A DNA stretch of 64,000 bases from Acidobacteriaceae bacterium (lineage in GTDB: Bacteria; Acidobacteriota; Terriglobia; Terriglobales; Acidobacteriaceae): assembly GCA_027307045.1 (NCBI GenBank), contig DAHUXR010000008.1, forward strand, positions 1 through 64,000, in the 5' to 3' direction. The translations under genes and the position numbers were made by a program. The notes below the pieces were generated by a model, which did no database searches, was not told where the DNA came from, and saw only the letters and a program-made list of their open reading frames with translations. Below are positions 1-8,460 of this stretch, piece after piece; position 1 is the stretch's first letter; every line of letters begins with the position of its first letter.

Positions 1-104
1 AGTATTTGAAAATCTTTGTCTTGGTGGAATCCATTAGCTCCTACTACGCTCCTTCGTGTGTAGAAGGTTTTCGTTGGGACTGAGAAGCTTTGTCTAGGGC
101 TGAA

Positions 105-121
105 TGCTGACTGCTGATTGC
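105..121. repeat. short dispersed repeat, CTGACTGCTGATTGC type
   Basis: The stretch TGCTGACTGCTGATTGCT is a short imperfect iteration of CTGA(C/T)TGC. Similar strings appear near 56310 and 57140 on this strand and, in reverse orientation, near 42580. Their recurrence in four unrelated gaps suggests a dispersed low-complexity repeat rather than a local regulatory site. Confidence 0.4.
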
Positions 122-696
122 TATTTCCTCGCCACCAACTCCGCCACGCCTTTTTCCTGAATCGTTTCGTGGTAACGCAAAACGCGCAAGGCTGAAAACG
201 CACGCAGCAGCTCATTCGGCTCCAGCAAAAACATGGGATGGCTCGGTCCGCCAGAAAAATTCTTCTGCTCGGTTGTGTAGGTTTTATAAATCAGGATTCC
301 ACCGGGTTTAATCGCGTCGAACAAAGCAGGGAAGAGCTGGCGCTGGAGAAAGAAGAACACGACTACCAGATCGTATTGCTCCCGGCCTAGATCCTGCGCC
401 GTATTCAGGTTTGAGATCTCAGCCGCAATGGAACTCGCTGTCCCCGTCCGTTTCGCATTCTCCTCAGCCTGCCTGATGCCGACTTCGGAAATATCCAGCA
501 GCTTCACGCGCCAGCCCCGCTGTGCCAGCCAGATCGAGTGACGGCCTACTCCTCCCGCGACATCCAGGGCAAGTCCGGGAGTTGTGCCAAAAAGGAACTC
601 ATCGTAAGCGCTCACAAGAAAAGGATCGGGTTCGAGCGAGCCGTGCGAGCCCTCGCTGTATTTCTGGTTCCACGATGCTTTCTCGTCAAGTTCCAT
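121..696 (-). CDS. class I SAM-dependent methyltransferase (TehB-like)
   Basis: A 191-aa soluble protein with a Rossmann methyltransferase fold. The glycine-rich SAM motif I reads ALDVAGGVGRHSIWLA (about residues 43-58), followed by the acidic motif II VKLLDIS and a motif IV-like DLVVVFFFLQR. Length and motifs fit the small TehB/UbiE-type methyltransferases that act on small molecules; the substrate cannot be told from sequence. It starts at MELDEKASW and is divergent from miaB, with about 150 bp between them. The fold is confident, the function is not. Confidence 0.8.
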   Translation of the reverse strand: MELDEKASWNQKYSEGSHGSLEPDPFLVSAYDEFLFGTTPGLALDVAGGVGRHSIWLAQRGWRVKLLDISEVGIRQAEENAKRTGTASSIAAEISNLNTAQDLGREQYDLVVVFFFLQRQLFPALFDAIKPGGILIYKTYTTEQKNFSGGPSHPMFLLEPNELLRAFSALRVLRYHETIQEKGVAELVARK

Positions 697-847
697 TGTG
701 GCTGAAATCCCGAGCGGAGCGAGGGAGCCCTATACTCACCACAATTCTAAAGAAACAGCCTTCCATTTTTCGTTCTTTTCTGACCTACACTTGATTTAAA
801 CGGGTAGCGATCCCTCGCCGCCCTCGGGATTAAGAAAAACACCCATT

Positions 848-2197
848 TTGCTGCGTTATACTGGATGGGTGAGCGCAGAGCAGGACAAAACGTTTTACCT
901 TGAGACCTTTGGCTGCCAGATGAACGTGCATGACTCTGAGAAAGTCATTGGCACGCTGGTGCATCAGGGGTATCGTCAGGTCCAGACTGTGGAAGAGGCC
1001 CATCTGGTCCTTTACAACACCTGCTCCATCCGCGATAAAGCCGAGCAGAAGGTCTTTCATCGTCTGAACGACTACAAGAAGCTGCAGGCCCAAGGCAAGA
1101 AGTTTGGCGTGCTGGGCTGTGTGGCGCAGCAGGAAGGTGAAAAGATTTTTGAGAAGGCACCGTACGTTTCGCTTGTAGCAGGCTCGGCTTCTTACCGCAA
1201 TCTGCCGGCAATGCTGGTACAGATTGAGGCTGGCAACAATCGCGTTACCGGACTGGACGATCGCCAAACCGATCTCACATTTGAGACGGACTTCACCGCC
1301 CGTACCAATCCGCATCGCGGTTACATCACCATCATTGAAGGCTGTGATAAGTTCTGCGCGTACTGCGTTGTGCCGTACACGCGCGGCAAGGAGCGCAGCC
1401 GAACTTCAGATTCCGTGATGGCTGAAGCGCGGCAGATGGCTGATCTTGGCTATACCGATATTCAACTGCTGGGCCAAAACGTAAACGCTTATGCCGATCC
1501 GCTGGGCAAAAGAACTTTTGCTGAACTGCTCTATGCCATCGGCGAAATTCCCGGCGTGCGCCGCGTGCGCTTTACCACATCGCACCCGCGGCACTTCAGC
1601 AAAGATATTGTCGATGCCATTGTGGCTTCACCCCGCCTCTGCGACCACATTCATTTGCCGGTGCAGAGCGGATCGTCACGGGTGCTCAAAGCCATGAACC
1701 GCGAATACACCCGCGAAATGTACCTGGAAAAAATCTCCTGGATGAAAGCCGCCAAACGTCCGCTTTCAATCACTACGGACGTGATTGCCGGTTTCCCGAA
1801 TGAGACAGCGGCAGAATTTGAGGAAACGGTTACTCTGCTGCATGAGTGCCAGTTTGACGCCGTTTTCACCTTTAAGTATTCGCCTCGTCCCAATACGCCG
1901 GCGCTGAGCATGATTGACAGCATCAGCGACGCGGAGAAGTCCAAGCGTCTGCAGATCCTGCAGGAACGCCAGAGAGAGATTCAAAGAATCAATTACGAAA
2001 AGCGAGTAGGCCGGATATTTGAAGTAATGGTTGAAGGAATAAATGAAGCTCGGGGGCAGATGATTGGGCGCACATCGCAAAATATCACTCTGAACTTTAC
2101 CGTGCCGAAAGAAGCCGTGCCCGCCGTGGGTAGTTATGCTAACGTGCTGGTTACCAGGAGTTTTCCTAACAGTCTCTTGGGCGAAATGGTCTATTGA
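848..2197 (+). CDS. miaB: tRNA-2-methylthio-N6-dimethylallyladenosine synthase MiaB
   Basis: Radical-SAM methylthiotransferase that adds the 2-methylthio group to i6A37 of tRNAs reading UNN codons. The N-terminal UPF0004 domain has the three cluster cysteines (ETFGCQMN, NTCSIRDKAE, LGCVAQ). The radical-SAM CxxxCxxC motif is GCDKFCAYCVVPYTRG near residue 165, and a C-terminal TRAM domain runs from about residue 375. The 449-aa length is normal for the family. The listed start is TTG at 848; GTG at 869 (VSAEQDKTFYLETFGCQ) is an equally plausible start because neither has a clear Shine-Dalgarno. The bifunctional nuclease gene follows about 170 bp downstream. Confidence 0.96.
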   Translation: MLRYTGWVSAEQDKTFYLETFGCQMNVHDSEKVIGTLVHQGYRQVQTVEEAHLVLYNTCSIRDKAEQKVFHRLNDYKKLQAQGKKFGVLGCVAQQEGEKIFEKAPYVSLVAGSASYRNLPAMLVQIEAGNNRVTGLDDRQTDLTFETDFTARTNPHRGYITIIEGCDKFCAYCVVPYTRGKERSRTSDSVMAEARQMADLGYTDIQLLGQNVNAYADPLGKRTFAELLYAIGEIPGVRRVRFTTSHPRHFSKDIVDAIVASPRLCDHIHLPVQSGSSRVLKAMNREYTREMYLEKISWMKAAKRPLSITTDVIAGFPNETAAEFEETVTLLHECQFDAVFTFKYSPRPNTPALSMIDSISDAEKSKRLQILQERQREIQRINYEKRVGRIFEVMVEGINEARGQMIGRTSQNITLNFTVPKEAVPAVGSYANVLVTRSFPNSLLGEMVY

Positions 2198-2378
2198 GGA
2201 GCATAAAAACTGACGGGTGAGCGTGGATCCCGCGGCGATTTTGGAGCAGAACGACATTTAGATGGGGAACAAAATAAGCGAGGCCGATCAGGCTCCGAGC
2301 CGAATGACTCAGGAGCATAAATGCTGATGGCGTGAACGTTGGCCCTTAGCGGTTTGGAGCAAAGCGACATGGAAGTGG
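2197..2378 (+). repeat. diverged direct repeat in the miaB-bfn gap
   Basis: Two copies of a roughly 69-bp unit, at 2197-2265 and 2311-2378, both open with AGGAGCATAA and close with GGAGCA(A/G)A(A/G)CGACAT. The first begins at the miaB stop codon; the second ends across the start of the next gene, so the second copy supplies that gene's GGAG and ATG. By eye the copies match at roughly 70 percent of positions. Confidence 0.6.
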
Positions 2379-2854
2379 AAATGAAAATTCGCGGCTTGAT
2401 GATGGATCCTGTGACCAACATGCCCATTGTGGTACTCAAGGATGTTGGCAGCGATACGGTCCTGCCGATCTGGGTAGGCGTCTATGAGGCCAACGCCATT
2501 GCTCTGGAGATCGAAAAAGTCACCACGCCCCGGCCGATGACGCATGATCTGATCAAGAATCTGCTGATCGGCCTGGACACGCATGTCCACAAAATTGTAG
2601 TGAATGAGCTGCGCGATGACACGTTTTTCGCTGTAATCTGGATGGAGCGGGAGGGAAGAGTCATCAGCATTGATTCCCGGCCCTCAGACGCGCTGGCACT
2701 GGCTTTGCGCCTGGATTGCCCAATTTATGTTGAGGATGAAGTACTCAAGACGTCCAAGGTGGCCAGCACCGCTGCTGACAAAATCTCTTCTGACGATCTG
2801 CGTAAGTGGCTGGAAGGCCTGAACGATGAGGATCTAGGCCACTACAAGATGTAG
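2369..2854 (+). CDS. bifunctional nuclease family protein (DUF151/BFN domain)
   Basis: A 161-aa protein starting MEVEMKIRGLMMDP. It matches the DUF151/BFN fold along its length: IVVLKDVGSDTVLPIWVG, then EANAIALEIEKV, then SIDSRPSDALALALR. The family is named after plant bifunctional DNase/RNase; bacterial members are widespread and poorly characterised. The longer TTG start at 2339 in the ORF track is less likely, because GGAG precedes the ATG at 2369 by nine bases. The gene probably follows miaB in one transcript. Confidence 0.88.
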   Translation: MEVEMKIRGLMMDPVTNMPIVVLKDVGSDTVLPIWVGVYEANAIALEIEKVTTPRPMTHDLIKNLLIGLDTHVHKIVVNELRDDTFFAVIWMEREGRVISIDSRPSDALALALRLDCPIYVEDEVLKTSKVASTAADKISSDDLRKWLEGLNDEDLGHYKM

Positions 2855-2861
2855 AAGCCTT

Positions 2862-2902
2862 TTTAGCCACGAATAAACGCGAATCTCGCGAATCCGAACG
2901 AA
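2862..2902. repeat. AGCCACGAATAAACGCGAAT-type intergenic repeat
   Basis: The bases after the nuclease gene read TTAGCCACGAATAAACGCGAATCTCGCG, an iterated CGAAT pattern that resembles short dispersed intergenic repeats seen in many bacterial genomes. Only one copy is seen in this window, so the repeat call rests on pattern alone. Confidence 0.3.
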
Positions 2903-2928
2903 CTCTAATTCGCGGCTCAATTCTTTTC

Positions 2929-3252
2929 ATGCCTGATCCCGAACACCAACTGCAGCGGCTTTACCTCGCCGGCTTTGACCTGCAAACCTTTGAGCGCTTT
3001 CCCAAGGCCGTGGGAGTCCTGCGCGATGGCTGCCTGGCATTTCTTGTCCCCGGGCCAGACGGCTTGCAGATTCTTGGCAATGTCGGCTGGCGCATGGGAG
3101 AAAGCCTCGGTCCGCTGGTGGAGCGAGGCGGCCGCAAGGTGTTCGTCCATAAACAGGAAATGATTGAAGCCACGCCTGAGCGGATTACCACGCTGGAACG
3201 GTTTCGATCAGATTTGAAGGCTATTCTGCGCGGGGAAGAGCCGATTCAGTAG
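2929..3252 (+). CDS. hypothetical protein, 107 aa
   Basis: A small soluble protein (MPDPEHQLQRLYLAGF...) with no signal peptide or membrane segment and no family motif that I recognise. It is an uninterrupted same-strand ORF about 75 bp after the bifunctional nuclease gene, and codon-position bias looks like that of the neighbours. It could be co-transcribed with miaB and the nuclease gene. No function is proposed. Confidence 0.65.
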   Translation: MPDPEHQLQRLYLAGFDLQTFERFPKAVGVLRDGCLAFLVPGPDGLQILGNVGWRMGESLGPLVERGGRKVFVHKQEMIEATPERITTLERFRSDLKAILRGEEPIQ

Positions 3253-3445
3253 CAAGGAAAGGACGACCATTTTTATCTTTATGAGCCCGGACAGACGCAG
3301 AAATCACAACACTCATAATAGTTTACATAATATCTGTTATCAGACGTTGATTGTGGTCGGCCAGGCAAAGGCGTTATACCTGCATATGGGAGCGACCTGA
3401 CCTTGAGGACCCAACTCCGCTCGGTCTTGCGAGCGAAAGGGATCT

Positions 3446-4717
3446 TCACTTACCTCCGGAATTCGGGTTTTCAGAAAAACCAGATAGCACCCGACGAACG
3501 CCCTCGCTGAAGTCCTGCTCCGGAGTAATCATGCTGACGACAAGGTAACCGTCGCCCTCGAAATCATAAAAGTGCCCCGGGTGCACGTAAACATCATGCT
3601 TCTGCAGCAACTCAATCGCCAACTCTTCATCCGGACGCGTTGCTGGAATGCGAAGGACCGCATACCAGCCGCCCTCAACAACCAGCCGGTTCAGGTGCTG
3701 ATTGTCCGCAAGTTGCGCATCGAGTTGTGCAAGATTGGCTCGCACGCGCCCCATGCACTGCTCTTGAAACTTTTTCCGCTGCTGCAACAAGACGGGCGCG
3801 GCCAACTGGATCGGTGCATTCAGTGAAAGATACGTATCCGCGATCATCTCCAATCTGGCCAGCGCTTCCCTTTTTTCTGCTTTCGGGCCGCTGACAGCAA
3901 GCCACGCAAACTTCATCTGCGGCAGGCCGCAAATTTTTGAGATGCCGCTCATGGTGAACGTCAGCGCGCCTGGGTTCGCTACAAAGCTCTTTTGCGCCGA
4001 GCCCAGGATGAAATCAAGAAACACTTCATCGGCTATGATGGCCATCTGGTTGGCGGAGCAAACCTGGTTGAGCTGCGCAATTTCTTCCGTCTTGGTGAAA
4101 TGTCCCGTAGGATTATTGGGATGGACGACGATGATTCCTCGTGTACGCGGCGTGATTGCCTGCTTTAGAGCATGTATGTCGATATGCCAGCCGTGGTCAT
4201 AGAAAAGAGGATACCGAACCATCCTTACGTCATTCACGTCCGCCAGAAAATCAAATAGCGGATAACCGGGTGTGGGGATCAAGAGATCGTCGCCCGGATT
4301 GCAGAGCAGACGAAAGATGAAAGAGTAGGCCTCGCTGGTGCTTGCAGTCAGGATGAGATCGTCGACCGAGACACCTTCACCGCGTTCGGCATAGTAATCA
4401 CTCACGGCCTGCCGCGCGGACTTCAAGCCTTTTGGATCAGGACGATACAGCAGCGACGCAGGCGCGCAGAGTGAGCGCATAATCGCTGGCGCATCATACT
4501 TGATTCCACATTCGGTGGGATTAGACGCGCTCAGATCAAGCAGGGGCCGGCCGCTGGATCTGTGCTGCTCCAGCGCTTCGGCCAGCCGGTTTGGTTTCAG
4601 GTTCCAGTTCGTGCGTGAGGCGAACATCAGATGATTTATATCAGGTTCGTGGGCTTTCGCATGCTGCTGCTCAGCTGCTTCATCACCATTGTCCGGCTCG
4701 CAAATTGTTGTGTTCAT
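3446..4717 (-). CDS. pyridoxal-phosphate aminotransferase, class I/II
   Basis: Fold-type I aminotransferase of 423 aa from ATG 4717. The family hallmarks are LDLSASNPTECG near the N terminus, the VVHPNNPTGHF loop, the ADEVFLDF aspartate that contacts the pyridine nitrogen, and the PLP lysine in SGISKICGLPQMKFAW. A C-terminal arginine (VSMITPEQDF region) would bind the substrate carboxylate. The amino-acid specificity is not readable. The N-terminal 30 residues (NGDEAAEQQHAKAHEP) are low complexity, and the ATG at 4627 (MFASRTNW) is a possible alternative start. It lies 12 bp downstream of the zinc-ribbon-like gene on the same strand, so the two are probably co-transcribed. Confidence 0.88.
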   Translation of the reverse strand: MNTTICEPDNGDEAAEQQHAKAHEPDINHLMFASRTNWNLKPNRLAEALEQHRSSGRPLLDLSASNPTECGIKYDAPAIMRSLCAPASLLYRPDPKGLKSARQAVSDYYAERGEGVSVDDLILTASTSEAYSFIFRLLCNPGDDLLIPTPGYPLFDFLADVNDVRMVRYPLFYDHGWHIDIHALKQAITPRTRGIIVVHPNNPTGHFTKTEEIAQLNQVCSANQMAIIADEVFLDFILGSAQKSFVANPGALTFTMSGISKICGLPQMKFAWLAVSGPKAEKREALARLEMIADTYLSLNAPIQLAAPVLLQQRKKFQEQCMGRVRANLAQLDAQLADNQHLNRLVVEGGWYAVLRIPATRPDEELAIELLQKHDVYVHPGHFYDFEGDGYLVVSMITPEQDFSEGVRRVLSGFSENPNSGGK

Positions 4718-4729
4718 TTCCAATCACTT

Positions 4730-4999
4730 CTAGTTGACCGTCGGCTTCGCTGGTCCCACCTTGATTCGGACCGGCTTCCCCAGGCCATACTGATGGGAGG
4801 CTTTCTCCTGGGCTTGCCGCAAGCCGTCAGCAAATTCCTCCGCCGTAAGCGTTCCCAATTCACCATGCTTACGGCACCGGAACCGGACAGTCGTCGAGCC
4901 TGCCGCCATCTCCAGCTCTCCCCCGCACTCCGTGCATAACATCAGCATCTGAACGGTCTTCCCGTCCTTCTTGATTTTCATCGAAAATTTAATTTCCAT
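4730..4999 (-). CDS. small zinc-ribbon-like protein, 89 aa
   Basis: An 89-aa protein with a possible zinc-binding knuckle, CTECGGEL, and a second site FRCRKHGEL 17 residues later (CxxC ... CxxH spacing). The rest is basic or mixed, with no membrane segment. A strong GGGAGG lies 10 bases before the ATG. It is probably the first gene of a two-gene unit with the aminotransferase. The family is not recognised; a metal-binding or nucleic-acid-binding role is only a guess from the cysteines. Confidence 0.65.
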   Translation of the reverse strand: MEIKFSMKIKKDGKTVQMLMLCTECGGELEMAAGSTTVRFRCRKHGELGTLTAEEFADGLRQAQEKASHQYGLGKPVRIKVGPAKPTVN

Positions 5000-5201
5000 A
5001 GCTCATTACCTCCCACTTTGTAGCTCTTTGTGCAGTTTACCGTATGTTCGCCTACAAAACAATAGCGAATAAGATAAATGGCCTTTTTCGCGGAATGTGC
5101 CCGCACTGGATTGCCTGGAGACGGATCCTGTTATTGGGCTCTTGAAAAACACAAGCAGGATTTCGCTGAGCAAAAATCATTTAAAATCATTCACACCCAA
5201 A

Positions 5202-5660
5202 ATGCTCACGCCCTTCCGCTACTATCTCCGCGTGCGGTACGGTGAATGCGACGCGCAAAAGGTCGTCTTCAACGCCCGCTATGCCGAATACGTCGACTTG
5301 GCCACCACCGAATTCCTGCGGGCGCTCGGCTATGGCGAGCAGCTTTTCAGTGGCGAACTCGACTTTCAATTGGTGAAACAGACCATCGAATGGAAGGCTC
5401 CGGCGCGCTTTGATCAAGTACTGGAGATATCTGTTTTTGCGAAAGTTCTCGGCAACACTTCATTCACCCTTGTCGCAGAATTCCGCATTGCCGGCCATGA
5501 TCGTGCGCTTGCAACTGCTGAAACAGTTTACGTGCTCGTCAAACAGCACACGCTGACCAAGACTCCACTGCCGCCTGATCTCCGTGCGGCCATGCACAAA
5601 GGGGCGGCGGGCGTTACCACTGACCACGCGGGCTACTTTGTTGGCTCGCACTCTAAATAA
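5202..5660 (+). CDS. 4HBT-superfamily acyl-CoA thioesterase
   Basis: Hot-dog fold thioesterase of 152 aa. The motif RYGECDAQKVVFNARYAEYVDLATTEF matches the YbgC/FadM-type active site (DxxxVVxNxxYxxYxD), with the catalytic Asp in GECDAQ. Substrates are probably acyl-CoAs. The ORF track begins at 5097, but ATG 5202 (MLTPFRYYLRVRYGECD) gives the normal family N terminus and the upstream 35 residues look random. No clear operon partner. Confidence 0.85.
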   Translation: MLTPFRYYLRVRYGECDAQKVVFNARYAEYVDLATTEFLRALGYGEQLFSGELDFQLVKQTIEWKAPARFDQVLEISVFAKVLGNTSFTLVAEFRIAGHDRALATAETVYVLVKQHTLTKTPLPPDLRAAMHKGAAGVTTDHAGYFVGSHSK

Positions 5661-5703
5661 GAAAAGGGTCTAACGAACCGAAGAACAGAGTGCGCTCAAT
5701 TCC

Positions 5704-5846
5704 TTACGATCCTTCAGGCTCATTTTCCAGCAATGGGATTGATATCTCTTTTTTTCCATGCAGAATGCGAATAACGCGAAGACTGCGACGAGATAATAGA
5801 TGCGGATGGATGTGAACCCTTCTACGGGCCAGGAACCTCAATCCAG
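5704..5846 (-). pseudogene. degraded ParE/RelE-type toxin remnant
   Basis: Reading the minus strand in all three frames gives pieces that line up in order with a ParE-type toxin: AGLRFLA, then VEGFTSIRIYY in the next frame, then RSLRVIRILHGKKEISIPLLENEPEGS and a TAA stop. The LRVIRILHGxxxI block is the typical C-terminal strand/helix of the ParE family. At least two frameshifts and no N-terminal part mean it cannot be functional. It sits immediately downstream of ligD. The ORF track misses it because each piece is short. Confidence 0.5.
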
Positions 5847-5860
5847 CCAATTAGTATGTC

Positions 5861-8383
5861 TCAACCCATGGCCTTCCCCAGCTTCTCGATCGCCGGTCCC
5901 AGCTCTTGCGGCTTGCTGAGCACGCCAGCAAAAAGATCGCCTACTCTTTCAAACCGCCGCAACACGTTAGCAATGTGAAATTGCTGAGGCTTCAGACCAT
6001 GCATGACCTCATCCCACTTGAGCGGCGTGGCCACCGGCGCTCCGGGATACGCGCGCAGCACGTAGGGCGCGGAGATGGTTTTGCCACTGGCGTTTTGCAG
6101 ATAGTCGAAATAAACTTTGCCCTTCTCTCGGGCGGAAACCATGCGCGGCGTGGTGAATAGATCAGGCCGCTCGGCGGCCACCCAGCGCGCCAGTATCTCC
6201 GCGAATTGCCGCGTCTGCGCCGAGCTGTAAATCGGTTCCACCGGAACATACAAGTGCATGCCGTTTCCTCCGGTGGTCTTGGGATATCCCGTGAGCCCGA
6301 TCAGCCGCAGCTTTTCTCGCACCAGCTGCGCCGCCTCCACTATGCGGTCATACCCGCAGTGATATGGGTCGAGATCGATCAGGACGAAATCCGGATGTTC
6401 CAGCGTTTCCAGCCGGCTCATGTATGGGTTCTGGTCAATGCAGCCCAGGTTGGCCAGATAAAGGAGAGAAGCCTTGTCGTCGCAGATCACGCGCGTTTTG
6501 GATTCTTCATCTTCCGCCAGCTCTGCCCGATGCAGCCAGTCTGGAAATCCTGAAGCGTCTTTCTGGAAAAAGTAATCCTGGTCGACCCCGTTGGGATATC
6601 GCTTGAGCGAGAGTGGCCTGCCTTGCAGGTGCGGCACCAGCAGGTCGGCCACCGCGGCGTAAAAATTGATCACGTCGCGCTTGGTGTAACCATCCGCCGG
6701 ATAGAAAACTTTGTTCAGGTTCGTAAGTTTCAGCGGATGGCCATCGATATCAATCGTGATCTCGGCTTTGTCAGCCGGCAGCAAAACCTCTTGCGTCGAT
6801 TCCTGTTCCGTCTCTTCCGCCAGCAAGCCGGTCTCGCGCACCACTTCTTCCGCCGCAACTTCTGTCCTCAGCCCCATAAACACTGGCGCGCGCAGGCGGT
6901 CGTCTTTTGTCCATGAGGTGAACTTCACTACGCAGACCAGCTCCGGCTTCACCCAGGTAACCTCGCCAATGTCTTTTGGCACCTCACTCAGTACCGGCTT
7001 TTTCGCGATCAGCGGCTTGATCTTCTCAAACACTCTCTTGAGCGATTGCTGCGTGAATCCTGAGCCGGCATTGCCCGCATAGACCAGCTTTTTGTTTTTG
7101 TGATAGCCCAGCACCAGAGAGCCAAACGGTTCGCGTCCTCCCAGAATGTATCCGCAGATCACAAAATCCTGCTGCGTGGTGACCTTGATCTTGATCCAGC
7201 TTCCGCTGCGCTTCGATTCGTACCGGCTTTGCGCCTGCTTGGCCACAATGCCTTCCAGCCCTTTGGCCCGCACCGCTTGCAGCAACTCGTCGCCCTTGCC
7301 GATGAAATGTTCCGAATAGCGCACGATCTCGTTGGGCAACAGAATCGACATCAACAGTTGGCGCCGGTCAATCAGCGCCGCCTTCCGCAGATCGTATCCG
7401 TTGAGATACAGCAGATCGAAGGCAAAGAAATTCAGGTTCGGCGGCGACATACCCTTGAGGGCCGGTTTGGTGCCGAATCCAGTGAGGTTCTGCAGATGCT
7501 GAAAACTCGGATTGCCATTGTCATCCAGTGCAACCACTTCGCCGTCGATGATCGCCGTATCGGCCTTCACGCTCTGCGCCAGCGCTTGGGCCACCGCCGC
7601 AAATTGTTTGTCCAGCTTGGTTCCCCGGCGCGAGAGCATACGCACCTTGCCGCCTTCAATGAAACACAGCGCGCGGTATCCGTCCCATTTCACTTCGTAA
7701 AGCCATTCGCTGCCGGAAGGCACTGCGTTGCCCAGCATAGCCAGCATCGGCTCCAGCGCAGCCGGCATTTCGGCCTTCGCCGCGCCTTCAAGCGAAGAAA
7801 TTTCCGCCGGGCCTTGCAGCACGCTGCGCGTATCGGCTTCCGGGTCCCATCCTTCTCGCACGGCGAAATCTTTCTTTTTGATCAGCAGCCAGTCTTTGCC
7901 TTTGGCGCGGTTGGTGCGCACCAGCGCGAACTCGCCCACGATTTTGTGTCCATGGAAGCGCAGCTTGAGGTCGCCCGATTCCCACATCTGCGCCGGCGTT
8001 TTGGGGCCAAGCCATTCATACGTTCCGCGGTCCCATAACGTGACGCTGCCCGCACCGTAGTTTCCGCTTGGGATAGTGCCTTCAAAGCTGCCGTAATCGA
8101 GCGGATGGTCTTCCACATGGACCGCAAGACGCTTAATCGCCGGATCAAGAGTCGGACCGTGAGGCAGCGCCCAGGACTTAAGTACTCCATCCATCTCCAG
8201 CCTCAAGTCATAGTGGAGACGTCGTGCGCTATGTCGTTGGATAAAAAAGCGGCTTCCTTCCTCGTGTGTAGGCTTATCCGGAGGCTTCGGCACCCCCAGA
8301 GCGTGCCGGGTTTGCACGTTCTGGGGTGAAGGTTCGGGCGTCCTGGAAAAGACTCTTTTTCGCCGGTATTCTTCTAGTGACAT
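5861..8383 (-). CDS. ligD: ATP-dependent DNA ligase LigD (PE-ligase-polymerase)
   Basis: The 840-aa multifunctional ligase of bacterial non-homologous end joining. The domain order is an N-terminal 3'-phosphoesterase (about 1-170; FIQRHSARRLHYDLRLEMDG), the ATP-dependent ligase with the adenylated lysine in YEVKWDGYRAL (about 205-530), and a C-terminal AEP-type primase/polymerase (about 555-840; DFVLIDLDPY carries the paired metal aspartates). Length is normal for three-domain LigDs; domain order varies between phyla. It is divergent from ku, with 77 bp between the start codons, so the two probably share a control region. Confidence 0.96.
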   Translation of the reverse strand: MSLEEYRRKRVFSRTPEPSPQNVQTRHALGVPKPPDKPTHEEGSRFFIQRHSARRLHYDLRLEMDGVLKSWALPHGPTLDPAIKRLAVHVEDHPLDYGSFEGTIPSGNYGAGSVTLWDRGTYEWLGPKTPAQMWESGDLKLRFHGHKIVGEFALVRTNRAKGKDWLLIKKKDFAVREGWDPEADTRSVLQGPAEISSLEGAAKAEMPAALEPMLAMLGNAVPSGSEWLYEVKWDGYRALCFIEGGKVRMLSRRGTKLDKQFAAVAQALAQSVKADTAIIDGEVVALDDNGNPSFQHLQNLTGFGTKPALKGMSPPNLNFFAFDLLYLNGYDLRKAALIDRRQLLMSILLPNEIVRYSEHFIGKGDELLQAVRAKGLEGIVAKQAQSRYESKRSGSWIKIKVTTQQDFVICGYILGGREPFGSLVLGYHKNKKLVYAGNAGSGFTQQSLKRVFEKIKPLIAKKPVLSEVPKDIGEVTWVKPELVCVVKFTSWTKDDRLRAPVFMGLRTEVAAEEVVRETGLLAEETEQESTQEVLLPADKAEITIDIDGHPLKLTNLNKVFYPADGYTKRDVINFYAAVADLLVPHLQGRPLSLKRYPNGVDQDYFFQKDASGFPDWLHRAELAEDEESKTRVICDDKASLLYLANLGCIDQNPYMSRLETLEHPDFVLIDLDPYHCGYDRIVEAAQLVREKLRLIGLTGYPKTTGGNGMHLYVPVEPIYSSAQTRQFAEILARWVAAERPDLFTTPRMVSAREKGKVYFDYLQNASGKTISAPYVLRAYPGAPVATPLKWDEVMHGLKPQQFHIANVLRRFERVGDLFAGVLSKPQELGPAIEKLGKAMG

Positions 8384-8460
8384 AGCCTGTTCGGAAGATT
8401 GTATTGCACCGCTTTTTGTGCTTTCATAACCCCTACGCCCTTATATCTGGAGATCATGAA

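Noticed and set aside
830-1315. 161-aa minus-strand ORF opposite miaB
   Set aside because: It lies fully within miaB, whose motifs are unambiguous; composition is shadow-like.
7100-8038. 312-aa plus-strand ORF opposite ligD
   Set aside because: Histidine/arginine/glutamine-rich antisense translation of ligD without domains.
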